Below are positions 38,088 through 50,506 of a DNA stretch of 64,000 nucleotides, piece by piece. The notes beneath the pieces were generated by a model, which had not been told where the DNA came from, did no database searches, and saw nothing but the letters and a program-made list of their open reading frames with translations. The stretch is from Anagrus nilaparvatae (Eukaryota; Arthropoda; Insecta; Hymenoptera; Mymaridae), in assembly GCA_022575985.1 (NCBI GenBank), contig JAKSXM010000014.1, forward strand, positions 29,326,001 to 29,390,000. Direction: 5' to 3'. Within the stretch, counting starts at the first letter, position 1; the number at the start of each line of letters is the position of its first letter. Both the position numbers and the translations under genes were made by a program.

Positions 38088-38540
38088 ATAATAATTTGAC
38101 CCCCGCCACTAGACCTAGCCTAAGCAGTAGCATCCAAAAAGTTTCTAAAAGACTCACTAAATCCTGTTGGAATTAGACCTGTAGGTCACAAAAACCTAAA
38201 AAAAGCTCATCAAATACGGTTTTTTAGGCTTAATTTAATTTTTCTGATCCATAAACAGATAAGACTGCATATTAATTGAAAAACTTAACATATTCTCCTT
38301 GAAGACCCCGCCTGGAAAACCTTGAAGAAAGTGAGTAAGTTTTCTAGCTGATGTCCTGAGTATTATCTGCTTATCTGCTCATGAACTGATGGATCAAAGA
38401 AATTAATTTAAGCTTGAAAACCGCACTTTTAGGGGTTTTTTTAGGGGTCTGACGTAACCTAGAGATCTAATTTCAACTTTTCGGATCTAATACTTAATAG
38501 GCTAATTGTAAGTTTGATTGCGGGGGCCAAACCACTAAAT
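38088..38540. repeat. Diverged inverted-repeat element (~450 bp)
   Basis: TTTGACCCCCGCC near 38096 mirrors GCGGGGGCCAAAC near 38520. Further in, ACGGTTTTTTAGGCTTAATT and TCTGATCCATAAACAGAT mirror TTAAGCTTGAAAACCGC and ATGAACTGATGGATCA. Identity is much lower than in the neighbouring elements, so it is old. Confidence 0.5.
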
Positions 38541-39610
38541 TTATGCAGCAATAGCCTTGAAGTCAATGAAATAAAAATAAAAATTATTTTTTCTTTAGCT
38601 CGAATCATTATCACCATAAGAACTTGCAAAGCTTAAAATTGCATCCAATTAAAAAAAAACTATTTTGTTTGATAAAACTACACAGATCAACCTATATACA
38701 AACGCTGAGTTGAATATTTTGATGCTCAGTTAAACAAGCCACATACGAGCTTCCCATTGCAATTGAAGGGCGGTCAAAGCTGAAACCGCAGAACGGGAAA
38801 TTCAATTTATACAAACTCGCGTACTTGACTAATGTAAATATAAACGCACAGGTATATATAGAATACACAAACAACTTATATTTAAAGCGAATATAAGCAT
38901 GTAAATAAGAGGGTTTAAAAAATTTACTTTATTTTGTTTATTTTGATTTATAACTTAACTACATTTGTTTTACAGTTACATTCGAGTTTAAATGTGGGTT
39001 AAATTTGTGTATTATATGAGAATTTAGCAAATAAAATGCATGCTTTTACTCTTTCAAGTATGATAAATAAGAATATTTATATGATTACACGTTATAAAAT
39101 AAATATATGTGATTTATTTTGAATTATTTAGAGTATTTGACATTTTTTTTAAGTTTCAAAACACCATAACTGTAATTATTTTATTAAAAACCTGCAACAA
39201 ATAAATTTGTAATTGAATAATCGAAAACATTGGGTAAAATATTATCGAATTGCGTATGCAAATACTGTAAGTGACAAAAGCATTTATTTTTCAACAAATA
39301 CAAAGCTTTATATATGTTTTACACGTCAATTTCTTAAATAAAAAAAGTTTTCTAGTTTTCAAGAAAAATACAAATATATGTATAATTTTACTTGTTTTCG
39401 AGAGAAAAAAAAATTGATAGATAAAGGAAAAAAAAAGTAATTTCCGTATATATATAAAAAAATCTTAGAGAATTTACGATATACGTTTATTTTAACGCTA
39501 GTCTAGCTTTGTCATCGTATCTTTCTTTTTTTTTTAAGAAAAAAAAAATATTTGTGAAAAGGCGATGGCTATTATTTTTTGTATATAACATATCTTTCAT
39601 ATATATATAT
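38541..39610. other. Intergenic stretch, one complex segment
   Basis: The segment at 38695-38850 is less A+T-rich and ends before a CACAG/GTATAT sequence resembling a plus-strand splice donor. It could be a 5' UTR exon or promoter, but no coding frame with a domain is present. The remainder is simple A+T-rich DNA. Confidence 0.3.
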
Positions 39611-40308
39611 TAGAGTGGACCTAAAATTGGAGTTTTAAGAAAAACTTTGCTCCCCGGGTTTTTTTGTGAATTTTTGGTCATAAAAAGTCCCCAGCTCCAA
39701 GGATTTTGATTTTGCTTTTCAAAAAAGCGTGCCTGTAAGCACCTCAATTTTCCCATTTAAATAACATGGGAATTTTGACTTTTCAGCTTTCTAATTTTTT
39801 ACAAAGCTTGCATAATGTTTTGAAAAGCTACTAATCAATTGAAAGTACTATTTAAATATATAAAAAACGATACCCAACCTCAAGTAGCCAAAAAAAATAT
39901 TTTTAAAGCGATTTTACCGTTAGTAAATGTAAAAAAATGCTCCATTTAATTTACATGAAGCCATGTTATTTTAATGGGGATTTTTTTTACGTTTATTACC
40001 GGTAAAATCGCTTTAAAAATATTTTTTTTGGCTACTTGAGGTTGGGTATCGTTTTTTATATATTTAAATAGTACTTTCAATTGATTAGTAGCTTTTCAAA
40101 ACATCATGCAAGCTTTGTAAAAAATTAGAAAGCTGAAAAGTCAAAATTCCCATGTTATTTAAATGGGAAAATTGAGGTGCTTACAGGCACGCTTTTTTGA
40201 AAAGCAAAATCAAAATCCTTGGAGCTGGGGACTTTTTATGACCAAAAGTTCACAAAAAAACCCGGGGAGCAAAGTTTTTCTTAAAACTCCAATTTTAGGT
40301 CCACTCTA
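39611..40308. mobile_element. Near-perfect 698 bp palindrome (hairpin element)
   Basis: Starts TAGAGTGGACCTAAAATTGG and ends with the exact complement. The two ~340 bp arms match almost base for base to within about 20 bp of the centre (near 39960); only scattered differences are seen, for example GCATAATGTT against the complement of AACATCATGC. It sits in a TA microsatellite, so a TA duplication cannot be told from the flank. No coding content. Confidence 0.9.
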
Positions 40309-43300
40309 ATATATATATATATATAAATTGTATATGTTTAAAACTGCAAGTTATTTTATTTCATGCATATTAGCCTGGATTTTATTTGGAAAAATTCTTT
40401 GGTTTATGATTTATAGGCAGAAAATACTGTTAGTTTTTAAAGAATAAGGTTCGTAAAATTTTAACTCATACAATCTTTTATAAATGCTGATACAACTTAT
40501 ATTCGTTTTTAAGCATCCAAACCGATAGTTCAAACGTTTTTTTAGATTGGGGCCGTTTGGATCAAATTTTGGATGAATGAATTTAGAATTGGATTGGATG
40601 AATTTAGTACATGGAATCAAAATTATTCTGATTTCGGGTGAACTCCAAAATTTTTTGAAAAAGCTTTGCAGATATGAGAGAATCAAAAATTTCCATAGCT
40701 TATAATTTGAAAAATTATAAAAAAAAAAATGATATTTGCTTTTTCAAGGATTAGAAAAGGTAAATATTTTAGAAAGAATATTTACTCTAGGGTAATCTTC
40801 AGAGGAAACAATAGTCAGGATCCTTATTAGAACATATTATTAAATTTCAAGACTAATTAACCAAAGTTTAAGAAGGCATATATTAGATATTCGATAAAAT
40901 GTTTTCCTGTATATATAATTAGCGAAAGCACCCATTAAGGCTATATTATAAAGTAAAATTATAAAAACAAATTTATTTTCTTACCAAATTTCAACTTTTA
41001 GCATCAAAAGCTTCGAAAAATAATAAAATATTTAAAAACAACACCCCAGCTAATATACATTTTGAGTTTCATTTATCTATATATATATATATAATACTTT
41101 TCTGTGAAAATTGAGATAGAAAATCGTACAAACTCAGCACGTGGCAAGAATCTTTTAAATCGTATAATATAGATATATATACCTTTATAAAATTTTACAC
41201 GCCCAAAACAATTTAAGCCACAAAGAGTATAGAATGAATTTTATTTTTTTATTTTTGAAAGCTAAGCATTTTATTTATATTTCAATAAATGTTTTGATAT
41301 AATTGAGATTTTTTTTTTATTTTATTAGAATTTATAGTTTTAGATTATTCCGCAGTATATAAAAATAATTTGATATTTTATTTTGATTTAAACATAAAAA
41401 TTTTTTTTTAGATTTTACTTACGAATATTTCAAAATGTTATATATTAAATTTAGCCCTTTTTAATATATTTGATCCAATTATGAAAAAGTTGACTTACCT
41501 AAAACAAAAGAAAAATAAAATTTATGTTAGTTTGTCTATTTTATTTAAAAATACATCTTTTTTTATAGTTTTAATCATTATAATAATTTTAATTTACTAA
41601 TGAACGCAAAAAAATATACGAGAAAGTAAAATGTTTTATTTCAATTCATTTAAAAAAAAAAATGCAAGCTTGTCCAATTCATTTTTTAAAAATAATTCTA
41701 AGAAAAATGATGAAATTTATGACAATGACATAAGAAAAAGAAAAGAAAAAATAAAATAATGCAGAAAATGAATATAGTTATTTACGAATTTAATATATAT
41801 ATATATATATTCTGACGGATGCAGAGTTTTGAATAGCTTAAAAAACTTTTTTCATAGAGATATGCACACTGTGAGTTGTCTTTATCGTAAAGCTTTACAA
41901 TTTCAAAGTTTTCTATTATTATGTAAAAAAAAAAATAAAGTTCTGCTTGGATAATTTTTTTTTTTTTTTCTTTATTGTCTTAAATAGGAAAGGAAAAAAA
42001 TTATTTTTTTAATGGGTACATATTAAAATTATATTTATATATATAATGAAAAAGAAAAAAATTAATAAAATGTAATATCTTGACGCTACTGAATTAAAAA
42101 TATATAAATTATACTTCATTAAATACAAAATTTTATGCATACAAAATTTTTTTTAATATAAATTTTCTAGGTATGGAGTGGTTCGTGTCAACTTTGTTGC
42201 TTGGTATTAAATTTTTTTTTTTTTTTCTGCGCAAAATAAAGTATTTTCCTGAAGTACATTATTCTTTGATATTGTATAACTTAAACTTCTGATTCAAAAT
42301 TACCAGGTTTCAAGAAGAGTTTTTTAAATGTTTGAATTTCTATTATCGACCATAATATTATATTATGACCCATGACCAGAAAACTAAAGATTGGCTCAAA
42401 TCATACGTAAATTACCTTCCAAAGCAAAGCCGAGGATAGTAAACTGCTATTTTGAGCAATCTTTTTTTATGGCCAAAGGTCGTAAACGATTTTTCTGCAT
42501 TAGTGGCGAGAATTTACGTCTTTTCGTAGCTACTGTCCAGAAAAAATCGTTTTCTATAAGAAAAAGCTGAATTATAAGCGACTTTTATGTTCACCTGAAA
42601 ACCTCTAGGTATATTTGAATAAAAGTTATATATATAATTAATGCGGTATATACTATAATTATTATTTTTTAGTTTTTAATTAAAAAATAAACTTTTACCT
42701 ATTTTAAAATTTATTTTAATAAAAATTTTATAATTAATTTTTTTTGTTAAAATTGTTAAATACAGTTAAATTACAATATTCATGAGTAAATATTGGTGCT
42801 TTTTTTTCTTTGATAAATTAAAACTTCATTGTTGCATGAAATTTAATTTTGGAATTTTATATTATCAGTACATTAGGGCATTACTTGCAAAACAAATTTT
42901 TTTTTCCTGGAGCCTAAAAATTTTATCAAATTTTCGTAATTATCCTCGTTCTTTTCAGATTTATTTTTAATTTAATTTTATGATATTACTGCTTAAATTC
43001 TTCAAATTTAGAGTAACTATTCTATTGAATAACCATAAACTATAACTTTAAGCCCCTATAAAAACCTAAGTTTTTCTAGATCCCAAATGTTTGCGCTCTT
43101 TCTACTTTCTTAAAAAGGATGACATAAGGTACTTCCATGAGTCAATATATTCAGAATTTTTTTGCAGAATTTAAAGTATATATATAAAAAATATTATATG
43201 CGAATTTTTTGTTTTTTAAAATTTTGCTAAAATGGGTAGTTCTGAAGGAGCAATGCGAACGCAGTTGCATCCAATGGAACCGCAGTTACTATCATTACAG

Positions 43301-45604
43301 TATAAAAATGTGACGTAATCAATTTTTTAATTTGAATTTCTTTGAGTAATAAAAAAATACGTATCTAATATTTTTTCATATAGTTTCATGTTATGACAAA
43401 AAATTTAAAAAATTTTGACCCAAGCTAGCCTCTTATTCAAACTTTAGAAGTCGAATCGTATAATATCCACAGTAATTCATGGATATTTTTTCTTCAAATA
43501 TATTTTTTTTACATTTAGTAATTATTTCTTGGGCAATAAATTTATAGAGTTTCTCAAGTACTTCTCATAAAACCTTTCCTAAAAAATAAACCCTTTTCTT
43601 TCTGCATTCCAGAAAATTTTTTTGATTAAATGACTTAATTAAATTATTAATTTTTGCATTATAAATACGTATATTTTGCTTATTAAACCACATACTTAAC
43701 ATTACAAATAAAAGAATATATTTTTTTCAATGCACTATACATTTCATATAAATTTCATAATATGGAATAAGATAACAATGGGAATAAAAAAAAAATATTT
43801 TACTTTATTAAAACTTTTTTCACTCTAATTTCTACGAAATAATAATAATAATAATAATAAAGTTTTTTGTATAGGGGTGGTTTCATATTTTCATAAAAAA
43901 ATCATATATAATATATTTATGCATGAAAAAGTTGCAACAAGTAAAAAAGCTACATTTATACTCTAGTACATATATATATATGTGTGCAGTAATTTTAGTC
44001 GCCCTGCAGTCTCTTCACTTTACAGACAACGAGACGCGCTTGTAATATTCAAAAATTTTAAATATATATAAAAAAAATAAAAAACTTTTTTTTCTTTTAT
44101 TATATCTTCTCTGTAACTTTAATTTTACTTTTTTGCAATAATATTTTTTTTTTGTAAATTTTTTCCTAAGATTTTCTGAGTAAGTATATGAAATATGAAC
44201 TCTTTTGTGAGTAAAAATTTATTCAAAAAATATGATTTTATGTAAATATTTTTAAAAAATATAATGAAGTACGAGTATGAAGTTTTTCTTGTTTTGAGAT
44301 AATTATTTTTCTCTTGTGTGTTCTTCACAAAAAGGATTCGGCTTCAAATGGAATGATATAGTTTAAATAGGAATTTTTAAATCAGTTTCTGAATGTTTTT
44401 TTTCGAAAATATATTTAAAAAAATATTTTTTCTTTTCAGCTAAAATAAACATAGTTCCTAGTTGTTGCAGGGATTAAAAAAACTTGTTTTTTTTATACCA
44501 GTGAGTAAGGAAAACTGTTTGGCAATTCTTTATTTTTCTGTTTCTGGGGCGCAAAATGCTATTTTTAAATTTTCAGGTTTTCAAGTCAAATCATGAGTTT
44601 TTGAAAATTTATTTTTTCCCCTCCTGGTCTTCTGCACTATAGAATATAAAAACTTGGAAAAATTATTAATTTCAGGCCCATTACAAAAAAAAAAAGGATT
44701 TTTAGTACAATTTAATCATATACAATTTCATTGAGATAAAACCTTCCATACATTATAATTTAATATTTGAAATAACACTAATTATTTTTTAATGAATAAC
44801 GCGAAACGTCACACATAAAAAAAAAAAAATAAAATGCATGTAATACATAAAAAATTTTATTTTAACAGAATATGACGTAATAAAAGCTTCCTGAAAATGG
44901 ATTATATCTGTCAACATATAAAATTATCTGATCCAAAGCACGTTTGAATTGACTGAGATGAAGAGATGAGATGTGACATTCAGGATGTCAACGCGTGCAT
45001 CGCATAAGTATTAACAATTTATATACACACTATCTCACTTTTTTATACACTAGAAGTTTGGACAGCATATATGTGTATACTAATAATATCCAATTTTTAT
45101 ACTGACAATGTCTGCTATTAAGAAGAAATTTTTTTTTATTATTTATAGAAAGTATTTTATTGAAAAACTTCTTATATTTATCGTCTTGACATTTTTATAT
45201 GAAGAAAATTAATCTTTAGCACGCGGAATTTTAATAAAATTTTATTTTTATTTTGAGAAATAATAGATAATATTATCAAAATATTTTTTATGTGCAAAAA
45301 AGTAAAATTATGTATTTTAGAGTTTATTTATTCATATAAAATAATTGGGATTTAAAAAATTATTATAATTATAATATCTCTATTGCATTAATCATCGAAT
45401 TTCGGCTTTAAATTTAATGAGAACATATACTAATAGCTCTTTTTGGATTAAAATTCAGATTGATATATTAGACTGGAATGTGTTTTGAAAGTATAAAAAT
45501 ACTCGGGTTCTTATACTTTTTATTTTGGCCACTTATTTTTGCACTAAATAGTATCTAAAATTAGAATCGACTTGAACCCAACTGCAAATATCTTGAAGCC
45601 TAAA
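40309..45604. other. Long A+T-rich stretch, no supported gene
   Basis: TA and TAA microsatellites occur (41082-41095, 41795-41810, 43841-43860, 43970-43982). The 91-codon minus frame at 40411-40686 has no recognisable domain. A 28-residue frame at 43232-43318 (MGSSEGAMRTQLHPMEPQLL...) is oddly GC-rich and may be part of a transposon end. At 42400-42610 a moderately complex segment is seen without features. Confidence 0.4.
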
Positions 45605-45725
45605 CAAAAACTTATAACTGGTTTGTGTGTTAATACAAGTCTTCAAACCTTAATTATTCTAAGTCCCTAAATCAAAATTATTTTATGTCCATATGCCCCC
45701 CTCCCCCTAAGAACGTTCCAAGTTT
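45605..45725 (+). repeat. Short relative of the foldback-internal element
   Basis: TTATAACTGGTTTGTGTG near 45611 matches TTATAACCGGTTTGTGT near 19351. TATTCTAAGTCCCTAAATC near 45655 and a C-rich CCCCTCCCCCTAA tract match the region after the 25 bp minisatellite. The minisatellite itself is missing, so this looks like an internally deleted copy. Confidence 0.55.
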
Positions 45726-47554
45726 AAATTAAAAAATCAAAAAAAATCGCTCATTTAGGATAAGTATAATTATAATTTTGAAATTTTAATTTTTTTAGGG
45801 TCCTACTCCAACTCAGAAAAGGAATATTCAATATTAGAACTACTATGAAGGTGTTAGTTTAATCTTAAAAGCGAGATTTTGATATTCTACAATGCAGTGG
45901 TGTGAGACTATGCAATGACCCAAATTGAAATATTTGGTAAATGAAAAATTTTAAAGTTAACATCAGGGCTAATATATTAACTAGTTATTAATTTATATAA
46001 AAGCATATTTAATTATATTAAGTATTATATGTTTATTTACTTTGTTAAAAATTACATGAATTACATGTATCATGTAAATTGATTAAAACAGATAAAAAAA
46101 TAACAATTGTATTAAGATTATTAAAACATTAATAATTATACTAAATCTGATTTTAATTTATGAAAATTAAACCAAAAATAATTTTAAAAAATTTTAATAC
46201 CCCACAAAACCAAAATTATTATGCTAATAATGCAAAAAAAAACTTAAAAAAAAAAATATATTTTTCACGGTCATTGACTTTTACATAAAATATTTTAATA
46301 CGTATATTTAAAACTAATATACACCCGTGAGCTAAAAAATATTTTACATGTAAATGTAAAATGAGTTATTATTATTATTGTAACTATGTCGGCTAAAAAT
46401 GAAAAAAAAATCAAAAAAAAACTTTTTAATAAAATAATTTATTAAAAACTTTTATAAAATGTAATTTTTTTTATTTAATAATTAATTAAAAATTTATCTT
46501 ATTAATTATCACGTTTACTATTTTTTGCTGAGTAAAGAAAAAAGTTTGATAATAGAAAAATATAATAAAAAAAAAAAGAAAATTTAGATATATAAAAAGC
46601 TATGTGAAGAAAAAAAGAAAGGGATAAAAAAAAAAGTTTTTCATCAAGTTTTTCCTTTTTATTATTTTTAAACTTATAGGTTAGTTTGATCAAAAACCAG
46701 TAAAGTTTTGTATGGTGACAAAATACTTAAACTTTGTTAAGAAATTATATATATATATATATATATGTATATAGGTAGAAGTAAAAGTTAAAAAAAAAAT
46801 TAAGCTGCTAAGTGGTATTAATAAAATTTTTGATGTTATAATTACTTTATTATATAGAAAATTATTGCAGTAGTTATATTAAATTATGGTAATTATTTAT
46901 ATTTAATTATATATTTTTTTTAAAATACGTTAAACTTTGTCGCTCTTTTGAAGCGAAGATTATTTTTGCAGGTAAATAATTTTTATGAATAGGAGAGTAA
47001 AATATTTTTGGTTAAAATGAATTAAAACGAGTGTAGAAAACTTTGCGCCAAGTTTCAAGCCAAATGTGACGTCTGATCGAGCAAGAAATAGTTATCATAA
47101 CTATTTTGCTGCATAAAAATACAGTGACTTACAAAATTTTACAAAAAAAAATTTTTTAGAATTGGTTATACTCTAAAATTTTTGCTTAATTTTTAGACTT
47201 ATTTAAAGCTTGAAAATATAATAAGATTAGTTATTACATTACACTATACGTTACAACTAATATTTTGAACACATAAACCGAAATGTAGAGTTACATGAAT
47301 ATTCATAAAATATAGTTCTAATATATGACATAAAATCAACATCAATTAGATTAATTATATATATTGTACGTGGTTACTATTCATATATGCATATATATAT
47401 CGTGTTAGATTTGAAACTATTGTATGTTGTGTGTCTTTTGATTTCAAGTATAAGGACATTGATTAACTTGTCTATTAAATAAATTAATATAATTAAAACT
47501 ATATTATAATATAAGATGTTGTAAATTTAGTAAATGTAACTTTATTTATTACTA
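45726..47554. other. A+T-rich stretch, no supported gene
   Basis: A TA microsatellite lies at about 46747-46766. The minus frame at 46502-46693 is lysine/phenylalanine-rich low complexity. Nothing else is recognisable. Confidence 0.35.
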
Positions 47555-47980
47555 CACTGTAAAAAATAAATTTCTTATATTAACAAAAAAATTAGAACAT
47601 TTTTGAAAAATTCGTAAATTTTCGAAAAAATTTTTAAATATTCGAAAAAAATTGTATAATTACTAAATTTAGTATATTATCGAAAAATTCGAGAATCCTC
47701 GATTTTTTTTGTGAATTCGCAAGAAAAATTGATAATTTACAATTATTTTTCGAAAATTTTCAAAAAATAGTTGTGAATTTACGAACAATAGTTGAGAATT
47801 TACAACTTTTTTCGTAAATTCACAAAAAAAATTGAAAATTCTCGAATTTTTCAATAATATACTAAATTTAGTAAATTTACGATTATTATCGAATATTAAC
47901 AAAATTTTTTGAAAATTTACTAATTTTTCGAAAAAATTCTATTTTTTCTTGTAAATCTAAGAAAGTTAATTTTTACAGTG
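47555..47980. mobile_element. Palindromic CACTG MITE, copy 3
   Basis: A 426 bp copy starting CACTGTAAAAAATAAAT and ending TTAATTTTTACAGTG, with TA on both sides. It carries longer inner arms than copy 1, with extra TTGTGAATTTACGAA-type segments. Confidence 0.88.
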
Positions 47981-48499
47981 TATATTCAAAAGGTAGAAGC
48001 TGTATTTAGTGTCTGACTAGTGCTATACTGATTCTACTGCAGTACTGAACGAGATTGGAAATTTAAGGGCATCAGGGAAACAAAACTTGAAACTTTTGTA
48101 ATTTGGGTTATTTTAATTTCTAGAAGAGTCCAATATATTTTAAAAAAATGCTATTTAGAATCTTTGAAACCTCTTTTTACTCTACCAGGTTGTTCCATTT
48201 TAATTTTGCTTGAATTTTAAAGCAAAAGTACTATTAAACAAATTTTTATAATTTTTTATATTTTTTGGCATTTTTCAAAACTTGTAATAAAAAGATATTA
48301 CTGTTTCTTGGATTTGGCTTCATGATCCATGTTATGGATGTAAATAAGTATAATTTATTTTAATGTGTTAAATTTCCGATGAAAATCTTTCACAAAAATG
48401 AGGCAAATTTCGTTTAATTTATGATTCGAAGTTTTAATAGAAAATCTATAATTTCATTAATTTCTATAAGGATTTATATTTTTATTTTTTTATCTGCCT

Positions 48500-49150
48500 G
48501 GCAAAAAAAATAACATAAACCCAACAGGATTGCAGGGTTTTTGGTAGATCTTGGGCAAAATTAAATATTTAAAAATTATTTATATATTTTATTATTTTTA
48601 TTTTTTTGTACAGTCATTCAGAAAATTCGAAACATCTAAGTCTAGATATGGCTACTTTAGAATAATTTTCCGAGGAATCCAATAAACGACTCAGAATTTT
48701 CCGAAATTACCATCCACTGACAGAGAACTGCACTGTAAAAAGTAAATTTCTTAGATTTACAAAAAAAATAGAATTTTTTCGAAAAATTAGTGAATTTTCA
48801 AAAAATTTGGTAAATATTCGATAAAAATCGTAAATTTACTAAATTTGGTATATTCTCGAAAAATTCGAGCATTGTTAAAAAGTTGTTAATTCACAACTAT
48901 TTTTTGTAAATTTTCGAAAAAAATTGTAAATCATCAATTTTTCTTGTGAATTCACAAAAAAAAAAAATAGAAAATACTCGATTTTTTTCGAATATTTACA
49001 AATTTATTTGACAATTTACTAATTTTTCGAAAATGTTCTAATTTTTTTGTTAATATAAGAAAGTTACTTTTTACAGAGTGGGTCCTAGAATCTTTGCTAA
49101 GAGTCTGACCCGAGCCCAGAAATTCTATTATTTCCATGCTATTTTATTTT
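48500..49150. mobile_element. GAATTTCTGGG-family element interrupted by a CACTG MITE
   Basis: The right end GAGCCCAGAAATTCTATTATT near 49113 and the flank AATTTTCCGAGGAATCC near 48665 match the elements at 26929-27252 and 53390-53811. The left end near 48510 (AACCCAACAGGATTGCAGGG) is only loosely similar. MITE copy 4 at 48731-49078 splits the element. Confidence 0.5.
48731..49078. mobile_element. Palindromic CACTG MITE, copy 4
   Basis: A 348 bp copy, CACTGTAAAAAGTAAAT to GTTACTTTTTACAGAG, the last triplet mutated from GTG. TG flanks both sides. Part of the central core is deleted: one AAATTTGGTATATT core remains and its mirror is lost. Confidence 0.83.
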
Positions 49151-50078
49151 ATTCTAGGTTACTTCAAATAAATTTAATATCTTTTTAGTACTCTGGGTTT
49201 TAAAAAATAAAAAAATGATTTTATTATTTCTAGACAATACGAAGAGAAATGAACGTCATTCCAAGACTATTAGTATTACTTATTACTTTTTCAAAATAAA
49301 AATAAATTTATCTTTTTGAATGTCAAACTTAAAATAATATATGAAGAACTGAAGCTAGATGAAATATGGCGCCAAAAAAAATATTTCTTAAAAGATAAAC
49401 CAACGTAACAATATGCTCATCATTATCTAACGAGAAACCCTATAATTTAAAGGTTTAGTGTCTGAAACAAGACACGCGAGAACCCTTTAATTATCATCAC
49501 CGACTGTTAATATTTTTACCAAACTTCCGTTGCTTCTTTGTGAATTGTTCTTTAATAACATAATTTCTTTGAATTTTTTTCTGATTTATATATTTTAATA
49601 AATACATATGATTTTTTTTCAGTATGTGTGTTAAAATTTAAGAGTCATTCTCTTTTAAGTATATAAAAAACAAAAAGTTAAAAGAATGCAGGGTTTAAAA
49701 ATTTCTATATATGAAGTAGATCAGAAAGGATTAGATACCACATATAAAAAGCGTATTATACGTAAATACATTTTTTAAAAAGTTTCATTGAAACAGGGTT
49801 TTTTTTCATAATACGAGGGATGAAAAGATTTTCAAATGCGTATAATATGAGAATTTTTTAGTCTTTTCGATCATATTGGTAAATATAAAAAGTTAAATAC
49901 TTAAGTACTTTGGCATAATAAGTAAAAAAAGTATATGAGTTAAAATTTCAACTTTTTAACTTTTTTTTTTTTTGCACACAAAAAGGTGCGAACTACGCTA
50001 AGCTTTAATCGATGATAACTTGATCTGCTACTTGTTCCAATTTGATATTTTAGTATAAAATAGTATATTAAGTATCAA

Positions 50079-50506
50079 CACTGTAAAAAGTAACTTTCTT
50101 AGATTTACAAAAAAAAATAGAATTTTTTCGAAAAATTAGTGAATTTTCAAAAAATTTTGTAAATATTCGATAGAAATCGTAAATTTACTAAATTTAGTAT
50201 ATTATCGAAAAATTGGAGAATTCTCGATTTTTTTTTGTGAATTTATGAAAAAAGTTGTAAATTCACAACTAATACTCGGAAATTTACAACTATTTTTTGT
50301 AAATTTTCGAAAAAAAATTGTAAATTATCAATTTTTCTTGCGACTTCACAAAAAAAAATCGAGAATACTCCAATTTTTTGTTAATATACTAAATTTAGTA
50401 AATATACGATTTTTTTCGAATATTTACAGATTTTTTCGAAAATTTACTAATTTTTCGAAAATGTTCTAATTTTTTTGTTAATATAAGAAAGTTACTTTTT
50501 ACAGTG
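50079..50506. mobile_element. Palindromic CACTG MITE, copy 5
   Basis: A 428 bp copy with both termini intact and AA on both sides. The 74-codon plus frame inside it is repeat-derived. Confidence 0.9.

Noticed and set aside
40411..40686. 91-codon minus-strand frame
   Set aside because: No recognisable motif; composition is that of random A+T-rich sequence.
43232..43318. 28-residue GC-rich frame
   Set aside because: Too short and without context; may be a transposon terminus, so not annotated as a gene.
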